Shown here: in pieces, positions 50,729 through 59,160 of the stretch
How the letters are laid out: each line of letters opens with the position of its first letter
How positions within the stretch are numbered: position 1 is the first letter of the stretch
Source of the DNA: Providencia sneebia DSM 19967
Lineage (GTDB): Bacteria; Pseudomonadota; Gammaproteobacteria; Enterobacterales; Enterobacteriaceae
Assembly: GCF_000314895.2 (NCBI RefSeq)
Contig: NZ_CM001773.1
Location: 1,145,684-1,209,683, forward strand
Reading direction: 5' to 3'
Length of the DNA stretch: 64,000 bases
Made by a program: the position numbers and the translations under genes
The notes under the pieces: generated by a model
Told to the model about the DNA's origin: nothing
The model's input: only the letters and a program-made list of their open reading frames with translations
Database searches by the model: none

Positions 50729-50922
50729 TGTATATCCTTCATATTAGAGCGGAAGTTGGTGATGGCACCATACATAGCATGAATATGAGAATATAATAAA
50801 TGTTTAGAAGGCAAAATGAATTTATTCATGCCATATAAAATTGGTGTAATAACGTCTAAGTTATTAGATAGACTAATAGTATCTTTCTTCTCATTGAAGG
50901 AAGAAATGGGCGGCAATGCCAT
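50725..50922 (-). CDS. Possible small ORF coupled to glnD (uncertain)
   Basis: A 65-codon frame whose stop overlaps the glnD start as ATGA. It occupies nearly all of the space upstream of glnD. It has no good ribosome-binding site, no recognised family and a composition that could be chance. It could be a leader peptide, the residue of a lost neighbour, or nothing. I list it because of the exact overlap. Confidence 0.2.
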   Translation of the reverse strand: MALPPISSFNEKKDTISLSNNLDVITPILYGMNKFILPSKHLLYSHIHAMYGAITNFRSNMKDIQ

Positions 50923-51085
50923 TTTATATCAATATATTTGCTTTTATCGCCTCCGCACTATTCCAATTACTGCTTAAATATCCTAAGTTAAACTTAAAGC
51001 CGTGCTTATGTTTGACTCATACGTAAAAAGTAAGGTTAAACACCATAAGAATTCTATTCAACATACAAGTGAACGAGACATGACG

Positions 51086-52033
51086 ATGGAACTAAAGGAT
51101 TATTACAGCATCATGGGTGTAAAACGCACCGATGATTTAAAAACCATTAAGACTGCATATCGTCGTTTAGCTCGAAAATACCACCCTGATGTCAGTAAAG
51201 AAGCAAATGCGGCAGAGCGTTTTAAAGAAATAGCCGAGGCTTGGGCGGTATTAAGCGACAAAGAAAAACGAGCGGAATACGATGAAATGTGGGAACACAG
51301 AAATGACCCTTATTTCAATCAGTTTAATCGAGGCCAACAAGGGCATTCTTATTCTCAACAAGATTTTGAAGCGGGTGATTTTGAGGATATTTTCTCATCT
51401 ATGTTCTCTCAGCGCGCACGTAGTTCTGGTTCACAATCAAGAAATGCGTACAGTAAGCGAGGCCAGGATCTAGAAGTTGAACTCCCTGTTTTCCTTGAGG
51501 AAAGCCAAAAAGCTCATAAGCAAACAATTAGTTATCGATTACCTGTTTATAATGCTTATGGATTTGTTGAGGATGAAATTCCAAAAACATTAAATGTTAC
51601 CATTCCTGCGGGTGTTATTGATGGGCAGCGTATTCGCTTAAAAGGGCAAGGAACTGCGGGTTTAAATGGGGGGGAAAATGGTGATATCTGGATAACTATC
51701 CGTCTCGCACCTCATCCATTATTTGATATTAAAGGTAAAGACCTTGAAATTGTAGTGCCTTTAGCACCTTGGGAAGCGGCTCTTGGCACGAAAGTGACAG
51801 TACCAACTTTACACGATCCGATTGTTATTACTATCCCAGCTAATAGCCAAGCAGGACAGAAACTGCGCTTAAAAGGCAAAGGCATGCTCCATAAAGGAGG
51901 CGCAGGTGATTTATATGCCATTATAAAAATTGTTATGCCTACGACAAGTAATGCCGAATCAGATGAACTGTGGAAAAAATTAGCCGAAACCCAACAAAGT
52001 TTTGACCCACGTAAAAATTGGGGAGGAAAATAA
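51086..52033 (+). CDS. cbpA: Curved DNA-binding protein CbpA (DnaJ-like co-chaperone)
   Basis: CbpA is a DnaJ homologue that works with DnaK and also binds curved DNA in stationary phase. From ATG 51086 it has about 315 residues. The J domain [17 protein letters not shown] contains the HPD tripeptide in [10 protein letters not shown] short Gly/Gln-rich linker with [11 protein letters not shown] follows, then the two C-terminal substrate-binding barrels ([34 protein letters not shown]). It lacks the zinc fingers of DnaJ. Another ATG six bases upstream is possible. It overlaps cbpM. Confidence 0.95.
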   Translation: MELKDYYSIMGVKRTDDLKTIKTAYRRLARKYHPDVSKEANAAERFKEIAEAWAVLSDKEKRAEYDEMWEHRNDPYFNQFNRGQQGHSYSQQDFEAGDFEDIFSSMFSQRARSSGSQSRNAYSKRGQDLEVELPVFLEESQKAHKQTISYRLPVYNAYGFVEDEIPKTLNVTIPAGVIDGQRIRLKGQGTAGLNGGENGDIWITIRLAPHPLFDIKGKDLEIVVPLAPWEAALGTKVTVPTLHDPIVITIPANSQAGQKLRLKGKGMLHKGGAGDLYAIIKIVMPTTSNAESDELWKKLAETQQSFDPRKNWGGK

Positions 52034-52326
52034 TGGAACAATTTGCACCATTAACCATTGTTGACTTTTGTGTTCATACTGGCCTCATCGAAGATGAATT
52101 ATACGAAATAGTTGGCTTGGGGATAGTTCAGCCCATTGAAATGAATAATCAATGGTTGTTTGATGAGCAATCAATCATTATTGTGAAAAGAGCCGTTCGT
52201 CTTTACCATGAGTTAGAAATAGATTGGCCAGGTATTGCAATGGCAATTAATCTTCTGGATCAAAATGAAATTTTAAGGCGTGAAAACGAAATATTACGCT
52301 TACAATTAGGGCGTTTTATTGATTAA
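52033..52326 (+). CDS. cbpM: Chaperone modulator CbpM
   Basis: CbpM binds the J domain of CbpA and blocks both its co-chaperone and its DNA-binding activity. The protein is about 97 residues, MerR-like in fold, with VDFCVHTGLIEDELYEIVGLG near the N-terminus and a final coiled helix (LRRENEILRLQLGRFI). Its ATG overlaps the cbpA stop as TAATG, so the ratio of the two is set by translational coupling. Confidence 0.93.
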   Translation: MEQFAPLTIVDFCVHTGLIEDELYEIVGLGIVQPIEMNNQWLFDEQSIIIVKRAVRLYHELEIDWPGIAMAINLLDQNEILRRENEILRLQLGRFID

Positions 52327-52340
52327 TTGCTCATGAATAA

Positions 52341-52369
52341 AAAGTACTCTATGCAAAATAGAGTACTTT
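52341..52369 (+). terminator. Terminator after cbpM
   Basis: AAAGTACTCTAT pairs perfectly with ATAGAGTACTTT, a 12-bp stem with a five-base loop, 14 bases after the cbpM stop. The U-run is short. Confidence 0.75.
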
Positions 52370-52423
52370 ACTGATGTTGTTATTTAGGTTGGTAGGTTTG
52401 AGGAGCTCGGTTTTTAGGTTTAA

Positions 52424-52823
52424 TTATCTTGCAACGATAAAAACATCTACTGCACCGGAATAAAATTTACCCGATTCTCGCCTATGGCCACAAAGATCCC
52501 ATTGCATTGTGACACTCCCTGAATTATTTCCAGTAAAATTACTTTCACCATCAAATAGAAAATCACTTCCTACGAAGCCCTGCGGTTTATTTTTAAGCTG
52601 TCAGTGACATAATGTCCTGTTGCTTTACTATTTAAAAAAGTTTTTGTTTACGGGTATCTGTTGTACCTAAAGAGATTTTAGAGGAGACAGCATAAGCATT
52701 TAACTCTGTTTCACACGAATAACTTAATGTTGTTGATTTTGTCCCATAGCTTGCACCTTGAACGGGCTTAATTGCCACATTTGTCCATTCAATAACAGAT
52801 GGCGTATTAATATTATTTGTACA
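52424..52823 (-). pseudogene. Remnant of a fimbrial tip adhesin (C-terminal pilin domain)
   Basis: Minus-strand frames read together give CTNNINTPSVIEW, then GASYGTKSTTLSYSCETELN and SSKISLGTTDT. After frameshifts come FLNSKATGHYVTDS and finally SGSVTMQWDLCGHRRESG, KFYSGAVDVFIVAR, stop. The pattern of a DLC motif followed by G-x-F-x-G and a last beta strand matches the end of the intact adhesin at 62052-63323 (FDLCTTAPDRANRRGHFKG). At least two frame changes are needed and the N-terminal lectin half is missing. It is probably left from an older fimbrial locus lying opposite to the present one. Confidence 0.7.
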
Positions 52824-53510
52824 CTTTCTAACTTTTCTTCTTTTAAAGAAGAAATACAAAGGGAATGAATTTTTATAAATTAGCTGCATTAATAAAATAA
52901 TTAACATTAAATTAACATTTCCATTGGTGTTTTGGTGTTTATTTTACTGATTACATTCTAATTTATTTTAATTAACTTATATTTTTTATGAGGTAGGGTT
53001 ATCAATGTTTACAATAACTTTTAGGTTTAAACTAATCTAACATATACGTTATTAAAGAGTATATGTTATATCAATCGTTGTATTAATAAGGAAATCTACA
53101 TTAATTACTCATTATTTAAGTATTGGTTAAGTTAGATAAAATTGTTGCTACAATAATCTAGTGAATAAAAGACGTTTTTTTATTGAGGTATGTGTTTTTT
53201 ATAGTTTAAATAAATTATCAGTAAGCGTTATTAATTCATAATTATATATAGATATTTTATAAGGTTGAATTCTAAATCTCACTCATATCATATTATATGG
53301 AAATGATATATTGATCCGCTTTTTTTGTGCTTTGTAAGCAATTATATTAATAAAAATAATGGATATATAATGAATGTAAAATTGTCACTTAATTTGAATA
53401 ATTATTTTATTTAATAATGTGTGTCATAAAAAAAACATCTTTATAAGATTGTCATTAACTGCGTTGCTTTTGTAACTAACTGAATTTAATGTATTTTATT
53501 TTAAAGTAAT
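52824..53510. other. AT-rich region without recognisable genes upstream of the switch
   Basis: About 690 bases of very AT-rich DNA separate the adhesin remnant from the left inverted repeat. No frame, RNA or strong repeat was recognised. This composition is common around H-NS-silenced fimbrial promoters. Confidence 0.45.
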
Positions 53511-53535
53511 GCAACAAAATAAATTATTTCGTTGC
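53511..53535 (+). repeat. Left 25-bp inverted repeat of the putative switch
   Basis: This copy begins GCAACAAAATAA and ends TTTCGTTGC. Its reverse complement is identical over all 25 bases to the copy at 53809-53833, while identity stops just outside. Each copy is itself a near palindrome (GCAAC ... GTTGC), as is common for recombinase or regulator binding sites. Confidence 0.8.
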
Positions 53536-53808
53536 CTTATTTTGGATATTAATTTACTAGAGTCATTTTATAAAATCAAATTACCTTGAAGAGCGATTTC
53601 AGTAAATTTGCATAAAAAAAAGTGTAGTTTATGAAACAAAAATTTCACTCAATATCGGTGTCATGCGGGTTTGCGATTGCATTCTCAATAGTGATAATCC
53701 AAATCGAATGGTTTTTTGTGCTAATTTAATCCATATATGATAAATAAATAAAAATTTAATGCTTAAATTAATACTTATTAATATTTATTAGTCTAGAGAT
53801 GAAAAAAT

Positions 53809-53833
53809 GCAACGAAATAATTTATTTTGTTGC
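53809..53833 (-). repeat. Right 25-bp inverted repeat of the putative switch
   Basis: The plus strand reads GCAACGAAATAA ... TTTTGTTGC. Its reverse complement equals the left copy at every one of the 25 positions. As a direct repeat only 22 of 25 positions match, which favours a true inverted pair. Confidence 0.8.
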
Positions 53834-53867
53834 GTTTTTGGCTTAACCGAATTGAGGTATGGCTCAT

Positions 53868-54242
53868 ATGCATAATGGTGACTTATTAACCGTCAAACAA
53901 TATATCAACTATGCTATTGGTCGGCAGATTTATAGAATAAGAAAATCTCGAGGATTAACGGGTAATGAACTTGCAAAAAAAATGAATATTTCACAGCAAC
54001 AAATTTCACGTTATGAGCGTGGAACATGTAGAATTGATCTCAATGTATTAATTTGCATATTGCATGCACTAAAAATAACATTAGGAGATTTTTTCGTTGG
54101 CGTATCTCTTATATTAAAAGAGGTATCTCCAGAAACATATGTTGAATATAATGCATTGTTTTATCCTGTTATAAATAGCTTGTTATTTAATGATGTTATA
54201 CAAAAAATAAATAATATTTTTTATAAAAATAGATTTATTTGA
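53868..54242 (+). CDS. MrpJ-like fimbria-associated HTH regulator
   Basis: A protein of about 124 residues with an XRE-type helix-turn-helix: IRKSRGLTGNELAKKMNIS followed by QQQISRYERGTCRIDLNVL. The QQQxSRYExGTC core is typical of MrpJ-family proteins of Proteus and relatives. These repress flagellar genes while fimbriae are made and can influence fimbrial switching. GAGG ten bases upstream favours ATG 53868 over ATG 53859. It is unusual in coming first, between the putative switch and the major pilin, while mrpJ closes its operon in P. mirabilis. The C-terminal tail is Asn- and Phe-rich. Confidence 0.85.
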   Translation: MHNGDLLTVKQYINYAIGRQIYRIRKSRGLTGNELAKKMNISQQQISRYERGTCRIDLNVLICILHALKITLGDFFVGVSLILKEVSPETYVEYNALFYPVINSLLFNDVIQKINNIFYKNRFI

Positions 54243-54425
54243 AATAAAGATGCTAATTTATTAATAATCTTCTGCTTATGTTTTTTATTTAATTTTTTAG
54301 TCTTTTCTGAATTCTATTAAATATATTATAAATATCTATTATTTTTTATGTTAATTTTTTGTTAAGTTTATTATTAATGAATAAGTTTTATTTTTTTAAC
54401 CAAAACCTATAAAGGAATCATAATT

Positions 54426-54953
54426 ATGTCTTTTAACAAAGTAGCTTTAACTGCAACTTTATTGGCAGGGCTATCTGCTGCGAGTTTAAATGCAAATGCT
54501 AATAACGCATCTGCGGAAGTCACCTTACAAGGTGTTATTACAGCTACTACGTGTGATGTGACTGTTAATGGCGGTAAGTCTGTTTTAAACGTGGGGACAT
54601 ATCCATCTGCTAGTTTTGTCGCAAATCAAAAATTAGGCTCTGTCAATATGCCTGTTACTTTAACTGGCTGCGATGCAGCTGAAGAAAAAGGTAGCTTAAT
54701 TGTTCAAGGGCTGACTTCTATTGCTAATAACAACCAAAACATTTTTGTGAGTAAGGACAGCGATAAAGTTGGTTTTATGGTTGCGTTGGCAAATGACACT
54801 GTCATTAAAAGTGGTGAAGGTGCTCCAGTTACAGTTGCCACAGATGCAACAGGCGCTAATTATTCATTTAAGGTTGGTATGGGATCAACGACTGGAACTC
54901 CAGAACCTGGTGCATATAGCGCACCTATATTAGTGGCTTATATCGTTAACTAA
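54426..54953 (+). CDS. Major fimbrial subunit
   Basis: A 175-residue pilin. The signal peptide is cut near LNANA-NNASAEV. A cysteine pair is expected between TTCDVTVNGG and LTGCDAAEE, and the family ending is beta-rich (GAYSAPILVAYIVN). The donor strand would come from the N-terminal extension AEVTLQGVITA. AAAGGAATCATAATT gives a strong ribosome-binding site. It is first of the structural genes, with a hairpin right after it, consistent with it being the most abundant subunit. The specific fimbrial class was not recognised. Confidence 0.88.
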   Translation: MSFNKVALTATLLAGLSAASLNANANNASAEVTLQGVITATTCDVTVNGGKSVLNVGTYPSASFVANQKLGSVNMPVTLTGCDAAEEKGSLIVQGLTSIANNNQNIFVSKDSDKVGFMVALANDTVIKSGEGAPVTVATDATGANYSFKVGMGSTTGTPEPGAYSAPILVAYIVN

Positions 54954-54973
54954 TTTATCAGGACGATACAACA

Positions 54974-54996
54974 ACGCAGGGGGATATTCCCTGCGT
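54974..54996 (+). terminator. Hairpin after the major pilin gene (attenuator or mRNA stabiliser)
   Basis: ACGCAGGG and CCCTGCGT form an 8-bp GC-rich stem with a seven-base loop, 20 bases after the pilin stop. It is followed only by ATTTG. Such structures commonly let most transcripts end or decay back to this point, so pilin exceeds chaperone and usher. That role is inferred. Confidence 0.6.
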
Positions 54997-55026
54997 ATTT
55001 GCCGCGTAGAATTGGAGTTTATGTTG

Positions 55027-55755
55027 ATGTTTTTTTATCGTTCGCTGCAAGCTTTTTTATGTGTGGGTTACTTTACTTGTGCCAGCGCTATAGCGGGGAT
55101 CTATTTAGATAACTCTCGTATCATTTTTTCATCTGCTGACACGACCCAAGGCCAAACTATTGGGATAAGTAATAGTGCTTCATCAGCCTCACCGTATTTA
55201 GTCAAAGCGCAAGTTCTTGGAGATATTCAAGGAACTCAGACCCAAACCCCTTTTTCAGTTACACCATCCTTATTTCGTTTAGAAAAAGGCATGAAGAATC
55301 AGTTAAGGATATTAAAAACAGGACAAACGCCATTACCAAAAGATAGAGAATCTGTCTTTTATCTACGCGTTATCGCGTTACCCGCTGGAGTTGATAGTGA
55401 TAACCCGCCTAAATCTGAAGTTGGTGGCGCTGTTATTGTATCAACAGGAAGTGTGATTAAGTTGTTTTATCGGCCACAAGGATTGCCAATATCGCAACAG
55501 CAAGCGATGTCTGCTTTGCAATTTTCACGCCAAGGCTCGGTATTGAATGTTAAAAACTCAAGTCCCTATTTTATCACCTTATCATCATTGACTGTGGGTG
55601 AATATAAAGTGCCAATGAGTGTACAAACTCAAAATACGCTTATTCCACCTTTTGGCGAAATGCATTATCCCAATGTAAATATTGGTGGGAATGTAACATG
55701 GCGGGCTATTAATGATTATGGTGGGACGGAGGAATTTCATGGTGTTGTTCAATAA
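55027..55755 (+). CDS. Periplasmic fimbrial chaperone (first)
   Basis: A PapD/FimC-type chaperone of about 242 residues. It has a signal peptide and an N-terminal domain with YLDNSRIIFSSADTTQGQTI and FRLEKGMKNQLRIL. The strand LPKDRESVFYLRVIALPAG carries the conserved PxDRESxF motif, and IKLFYRPQGL begins the second domain. The short F1-G1 loop marks it as FGS type. GGAG nine bases upstream favours ATG 55027 over two earlier starts. Its end overlaps the next pilin. Confidence 0.9.
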   Translation: MFFYRSLQAFLCVGYFTCASAIAGIYLDNSRIIFSSADTTQGQTIGISNSASSASPYLVKAQVLGDIQGTQTQTPFSVTPSLFRLEKGMKNQLRILKTGQTPLPKDRESVFYLRVIALPAGVDSDNPPKSEVGGAVIVSTGSVIKLFYRPQGLPISQQQAMSALQFSRQGSVLNVKNSSPYFITLSSLTVGEYKVPMSVQTQNTLIPPFGEMHYPNVNIGGNVTWRAINDYGGTEEFHGVVQ

Positions 55756-56326
55756 ATCAATTATCTTCAGAACTTTTTTTGGCGCTATCGTGGGGACATT
55801 ATTTAGCGTAATGCCAGCCATTGCGGCACCTGCAATTGTGGAATTTAGCGCGCAAATTGCTTATGAGGGTTCCTGCGATATTAGTGTTCCTATATCGATT
55901 GCGTTTAATAATGATGATCCTATTTTACCAAGCCAAATTGAAGCTGCTGATTCTGTCGCTAAGCAGACATTTAATTTGACACTTGCAAATTGCAAAGGCA
56001 TTGGAGTTACGCCCAAAATTGCAGTCATTGGCACTTCATCTACGGATTATGGCAAAGCTCTATTTATAGATAGCTCTGATTCGACTTCAGTGGGATATGG
56101 CATTTTATTGCAAACTAATGGCAATGCGACTTTCAAAGAAAACCAAAATTTAGCTGAAAATAAAATGATTTCAGTGTCTTCCAGTTGGGATACAAGTACC
56201 AATTTGAAAACTATTGAAGGAACTTTACCGATGACAGCCACTGTGACATGTGGTGATTGTAATGCATCGGGGCGTATTGGCGGAGAGCTAAAAGCTAGCG
56301 TGACGTTTGATTTTCAATACGATTAA
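55739..56326 (+). CDS. Fimbrial subunit with CGDC motif (paralogue A)
   Basis: A minor pilin of about 195 residues with a signal peptide ending near MPAIA-APAIVEF. The pilin disulfide is likely between GSCDISVP and LANCKGIGV. A further CxxC pair (VTCGDCNASGR) lies near the C-terminus, before the final strand KASVTFDFQYD. GGAGG seven bases before ATG 55739 defines the start, which overlaps the chaperone gene by 17 bases. It is a clear paralogue of the gene at 56948-57544, with shared blocks such as GYGILL, GNATF and LPMTATV. Confidence 0.85.
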   Translation: MVLFNKSIIFRTFFGAIVGTLFSVMPAIAAPAIVEFSAQIAYEGSCDISVPISIAFNNDDPILPSQIEAADSVAKQTFNLTLANCKGIGVTPKIAVIGTSSTDYGKALFIDSSDSTSVGYGILLQTNGNATFKENQNLAENKMISVSSSWDTSTNLKTIEGTLPMTATVTCGDCNASGRIGGELKASVTFDFQYD

Positions 56327-56341
56327 TTTGCGGAGCTTGTG

Positions 56342-56932
56342 ATGACATTACTGCCTTCATTTTTATCACGTTTAGGCGTGATTACATTGGCGATGGCTAT
56401 TTATATGCCACCTTTGCTAGCTAATACAAATAATTCTTTGTCAATAAATGCCGTCATTGCTAATAAAGGCTTGGGGTGTGAAATGGTACTACCTGAAACG
56501 GTATTGCAATTTATACCTTTACAAACTAATCAACTGACTGGAGCAGTAAAAACCTTCCAAATTAAGCCATTGGTAATGCAGCTGTCATGCGTAGATGAAA
56601 CAGAGAGTATTTTACCTACGTTAACACTTCTCGGAACAACACCTTATGTTGGTGATGCTGAACATACTGTCTTTTTAGATGGCACACCAAATGGAGTGGG
56701 CTTTATGGTTCGTCAATCGGCAGATAATTCACCGATTGGCTTAGCGGATTTTTACCGCCCAAGTGAAGCAATTGGTAATAACAATCTTGGTCAACCACTC
56801 ACCTTATTGGATGACAATAATCATTATCAGGCAGAAAAAATATTATGGGTCGGAATGGTTGGACCATTGCAATCAAATATAAATTCAGGGCGCTTTCATG
56901 CCTCGCTAACACTCAATGTAGCGTTTCAATAG
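56342..56932 (+). CDS. Minor fimbrial subunit
   Basis: A protein of about 196 residues with a signal peptide ending near PPLLA-NTNNSLS. It has a pilin cysteine pair (GLGCEMVLPE, MQLSCVDETE) and a C-terminal strand ASLTLNVAFQ. TVFLDGTPNGVGFMVRQS resembles the central region of the major pilin (DKVGFMVAL). GGAG six bases upstream supports ATG 56342. It lies between the two CGDC paralogues. Perhaps an adaptor or terminator subunit; the exact position in the fibre is unknown. Confidence 0.82.
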   Translation: MTLLPSFLSRLGVITLAMAIYMPPLLANTNNSLSINAVIANKGLGCEMVLPETVLQFIPLQTNQLTGAVKTFQIKPLVMQLSCVDETESILPTLTLLGTTPYVGDAEHTVFLDGTPNGVGFMVRQSADNSPIGLADFYRPSEAIGNNNLGQPLTLLDDNNHYQAEKILWVGMVGPLQSNINSGRFHASLTLNVAFQ

Positions 56933-56947
56933 ATTGATGGAGGGAGG

Positions 56948-57544
56948 ATGAAAAAAAGATATTTCACATTATCGCGAAAACAATTGGCGATTGTATGTAC
57001 AAGTTTATTGATGAGTTGGGGAAACTCAGCTCTAGCTGGCAGTGCTACTAATAACATTGAATTTTCAGTGACCTTTGTTGGCGGCGGATGCGAGATAAGT
57101 GCTATTCCACCAATTCAATTTAATGACGGAAATGTATTGCTGTCTGCTGATATTGAACAAGGTAGTGCAGCGACGAAAAAAGTATTTGATCTTACGTTAA
57201 TTAACTGCTCAGGGTGGGGGTTAACGCCTGCAATATACGTTAGCGGGCAAACAACGACTGATTTTGGTGTAGCAATGTTTCGTGATCAATCTGCGTCAAT
57301 GGACGCTAATGGTTATGGGGTATTGTTAAGTACACCAGGCAATGCATCTTTTAACGGTAACAATAACTTAGCAATTTCCCCAAGTAAAATTGAAGCTAAA
57401 AATTGGTCAGCAGAAACGGAATTAAGTTCAATAACCACCGTTTTGCCAATTACAGCGCAATTAAGTTGTGGGGATTGTCATTATGCGAGCCGCCAAGGTG
57501 GTGATTTTAAAGCAACGGTAACGTTTGATTTTGTGTATGAATAG
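56948..57544 (+). CDS. Fimbrial subunit with CGDC motif (paralogue B)
   Basis: A 198-residue pilin with a signal peptide ending near GNSALA-GSATN. The cysteine pair lies in GGGCEISAIP and LINCSGWGLT. The second pair LSCGDCHYASRQGG and the terminal strand KATVTFDFVYE are present. It aligns throughout with the protein at 55739-56326, which indicates an internal duplication with the gene at 56342 between. GGAGGGAGG precedes the ATG, a very strong ribosome-binding site. Confidence 0.85.
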   Translation: MKKRYFTLSRKQLAIVCTSLLMSWGNSALAGSATNNIEFSVTFVGGGCEISAIPPIQFNDGNVLLSADIEQGSAATKKVFDLTLINCSGWGLTPAIYVSGQTTTDFGVAMFRDQSASMDANGYGVLLSTPGNASFNGNNNLAISPSKIEAKNWSAETELSSITTVLPITAQLSCGDCHYASRQGGDFKATVTFDFVYE

Positions 57545-57553
57545 GGCATTAAA

Positions 57554-58315
57554 ATGATTAAAAATAGGTTCATTCAATGGCAAAAAAATCATTTTTTGAC
57601 CGTATTTTTTTTATTAGTCAGTTTCAGTGCATTAGGAATTGCAACAAATTGCTTGGCTAAGGGGGGGATTAGTATTAGTCAAACCCGCGTTATTTTTGAT
57701 GCCAACATGAAAAGTACTAAAGTCACATTGAATAACCGCAGTGACCAAGTGTATTTAGTGAACAGCCGAGTACAACGTACGCCTGATAACACAGTTAAAT
57801 CAACGGAAACGCTACCTTTTATTGTGACTCCTCCTTTGTTTAGGTTAGAGAAAGAGAGTCGAAATACAGTATTAATCTCAAAAAATGATACATCTGCATT
57901 ACCTACTGACAGAGAAAGCGTTTTTTATTTAAGTTTTTTAGCTATTCCCTCGGTAAAGAAAGGTATTGAAGCTAATAGCAGTGCGACAACAACGCAAGTG
58001 TCGTTTGGTATACGCACATTGATTAAGCTTTTTTATCGACCTGAAGGTTTGGCTATTTCACCTTTAGCAGCACCCGGGAAATTTTCCTTTTCATCAGATG
58101 GAATAATGCTGCATGTCAAAAATCCTACGCCTTATTACCAAACATTAGCCCAGTTGTCAGTAAATGGTCGGCTTGTGAATGTACGTGAGCAAGGCGCTAT
58201 GGTCGCCCCATTTTCAAGTCAAGCCTATGCAGTAAAAGGACTTGCTGATGATATCCAATGGTCAGTAATCGATGATCATGGCGGTCTTAGTGAGACGTTT
58301 CGCTGGACACGTTAA
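57554..58315 (+). CDS. Periplasmic fimbrial chaperone (second)
   Basis: A 253-residue PapD-like chaperone with a signal peptide (through NCLAKG). It has ISISQTRVIFDANMKSTKVT at the donor-strand side, PLFRLEKESRNTVLI, LPTDRESVFYLSFLAIP and IKLFYRPEGLAI. FGS-type short loop. It starts nine bases after the preceding pilin and is followed by a third chaperone. A second chaperone may serve a different subunit set. Confidence 0.9.
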   Translation: MIKNRFIQWQKNHFLTVFFLLVSFSALGIATNCLAKGGISISQTRVIFDANMKSTKVTLNNRSDQVYLVNSRVQRTPDNTVKSTETLPFIVTPPLFRLEKESRNTVLISKNDTSALPTDRESVFYLSFLAIPSVKKGIEANSSATTTQVSFGIRTLIKLFYRPEGLAISPLAAPGKFSFSSDGIMLHVKNPTPYYQTLAQLSVNGRLVNVREQGAMVAPFSSQAYAVKGLADDIQWSVIDDHGGLSETFRWTR

Positions 58316-58332
58316 ATTTGAGAGGAAAAATC

Positions 58333-59160
58333 ATGATGTTATCAAGGATAGCGCGCTTGGGGGCTGTTGTTTGTGTGCTGTGTTATGGGCACATGGCTGC
58401 TGCCATCACGTCGAAAGAGCCTACTGGCATTGAATTGCAAAGCACTCGCGTAATTTATCCCGGCGATGCCAAAAATGGTATGACTTTTACGGTGACAAAT
58501 CGATCATCTCAGGTTTACTTATTGCAATCACGGATACAACCTTGGCGCAATGCAGTCTTAGCGTCGCAAGATAGCCATGACCCTAAACTTGTGAACGATA
58601 TAAATGTGCATCCTTCCGCGATGAAAGAGGATAAAGAGACTACCTTATCTCCCTTTATTATTTTACCTCCTTTGGTACGTTTTTCGCCCAATGATGCGAT
58701 TGTACTGCGTATTCGTCTTGTGAAGAATACCTTACCGAAAGATAGAGAATCAGTCTTTACATTGATGTTAAAAGCAATACCAAGCCAAGCTCTTCCAAAG
58801 AATTTAGCTGATAAAGCGGGGCTATCAATGGCGTTAGCATTGCAAAATAACCTTAAATTATTTTATCGCCCCGCGGGAATGCCACTAATGACGTCTACTG
58901 AACGAGCAGAAAAATTGCAATTTACACGTCAGAATTCAGAACTAGTTGTCACCAATCCAACACCTTATTACGTGACGTTAAGTGATATCCAAATTAACCG
59001 TGTTCCAGTGCCATTGCATTCACAGCGTATGTTGGCGCCATTTTCAAAAGCTCAGTTTACCTTAGCTCGACATTCCGGTGACGTCGTTAGTTGGCAAACT
59101 ATTGGTGATGATGGAATGAATACACCTGCACAAACACAAAAGCTGCATCACGTTCAATGA
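58333..59160 (+). CDS. Periplasmic fimbrial chaperone (third)
   Basis: A chaperone of about 275 residues with a signal peptide ending near MAAA-ITSKEP. It has IELQSTRVIYPGDAKNGMTF, LPPLVRFSPNDAIVLRIRLV, LPKDRESVFTLMLKAIP and LKLFYRPAGMPL. It is longer than the other two because of an insertion around WRNAVLASQDSHDPKLVNDI before the G1 strand. AGAGG upstream favours ATG 58333, and a second ATG follows directly. Immediately before the usher region, it may be dedicated to the adhesin. Confidence 0.9.
   Translation: MMLSRIARLGAVVCVLCYGHMAAAITSKEPTGIELQSTRVIYPGDAKNGMTFTVTNRSSQVYLLQSRIQPWRNAVLASQDSHDPKLVNDINVHPSAMKEDKETTLSPFIILPPLVRFSPNDAIVLRIRLVKNTLPKDRESVFTLMLKAIPSQALPKNLADKAGLSMALALQNNLKLFYRPAGMPLMTSTERAEKLQFTRQNSELVVTNPTPYYVTLSDIQINRVPVPLHSQRMLAPFSKAQFTLARHSGDVVSWQTIGDDGMNTPAQTQKLHHVQ

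Larger units (their letters stand above)
53511..53833. promoter_or_regulatory. Putative invertible promoter element (phase switch) of the fimbrial operon
   Basis: A 273-bp unique segment (53536-53808) is bounded by perfect 25-bp inverted repeats and ends 35 bases before the start of the MrpJ-like regulator. Size, repeats and position recall the fim switch of E. coli (314 bp) and the mrp switch of Proteus mirabilis (about 250 bp), where a tyrosine recombinase flips the promoter. Candidate promoter-like pairs occur in both directions, for example TTGTGC with TGATAA on the plus strand and TTGATT with TAAATT on the minus strand. The present ON or OFF state cannot be told. No recombinase gene is in the window. 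Confidence 0.65.
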
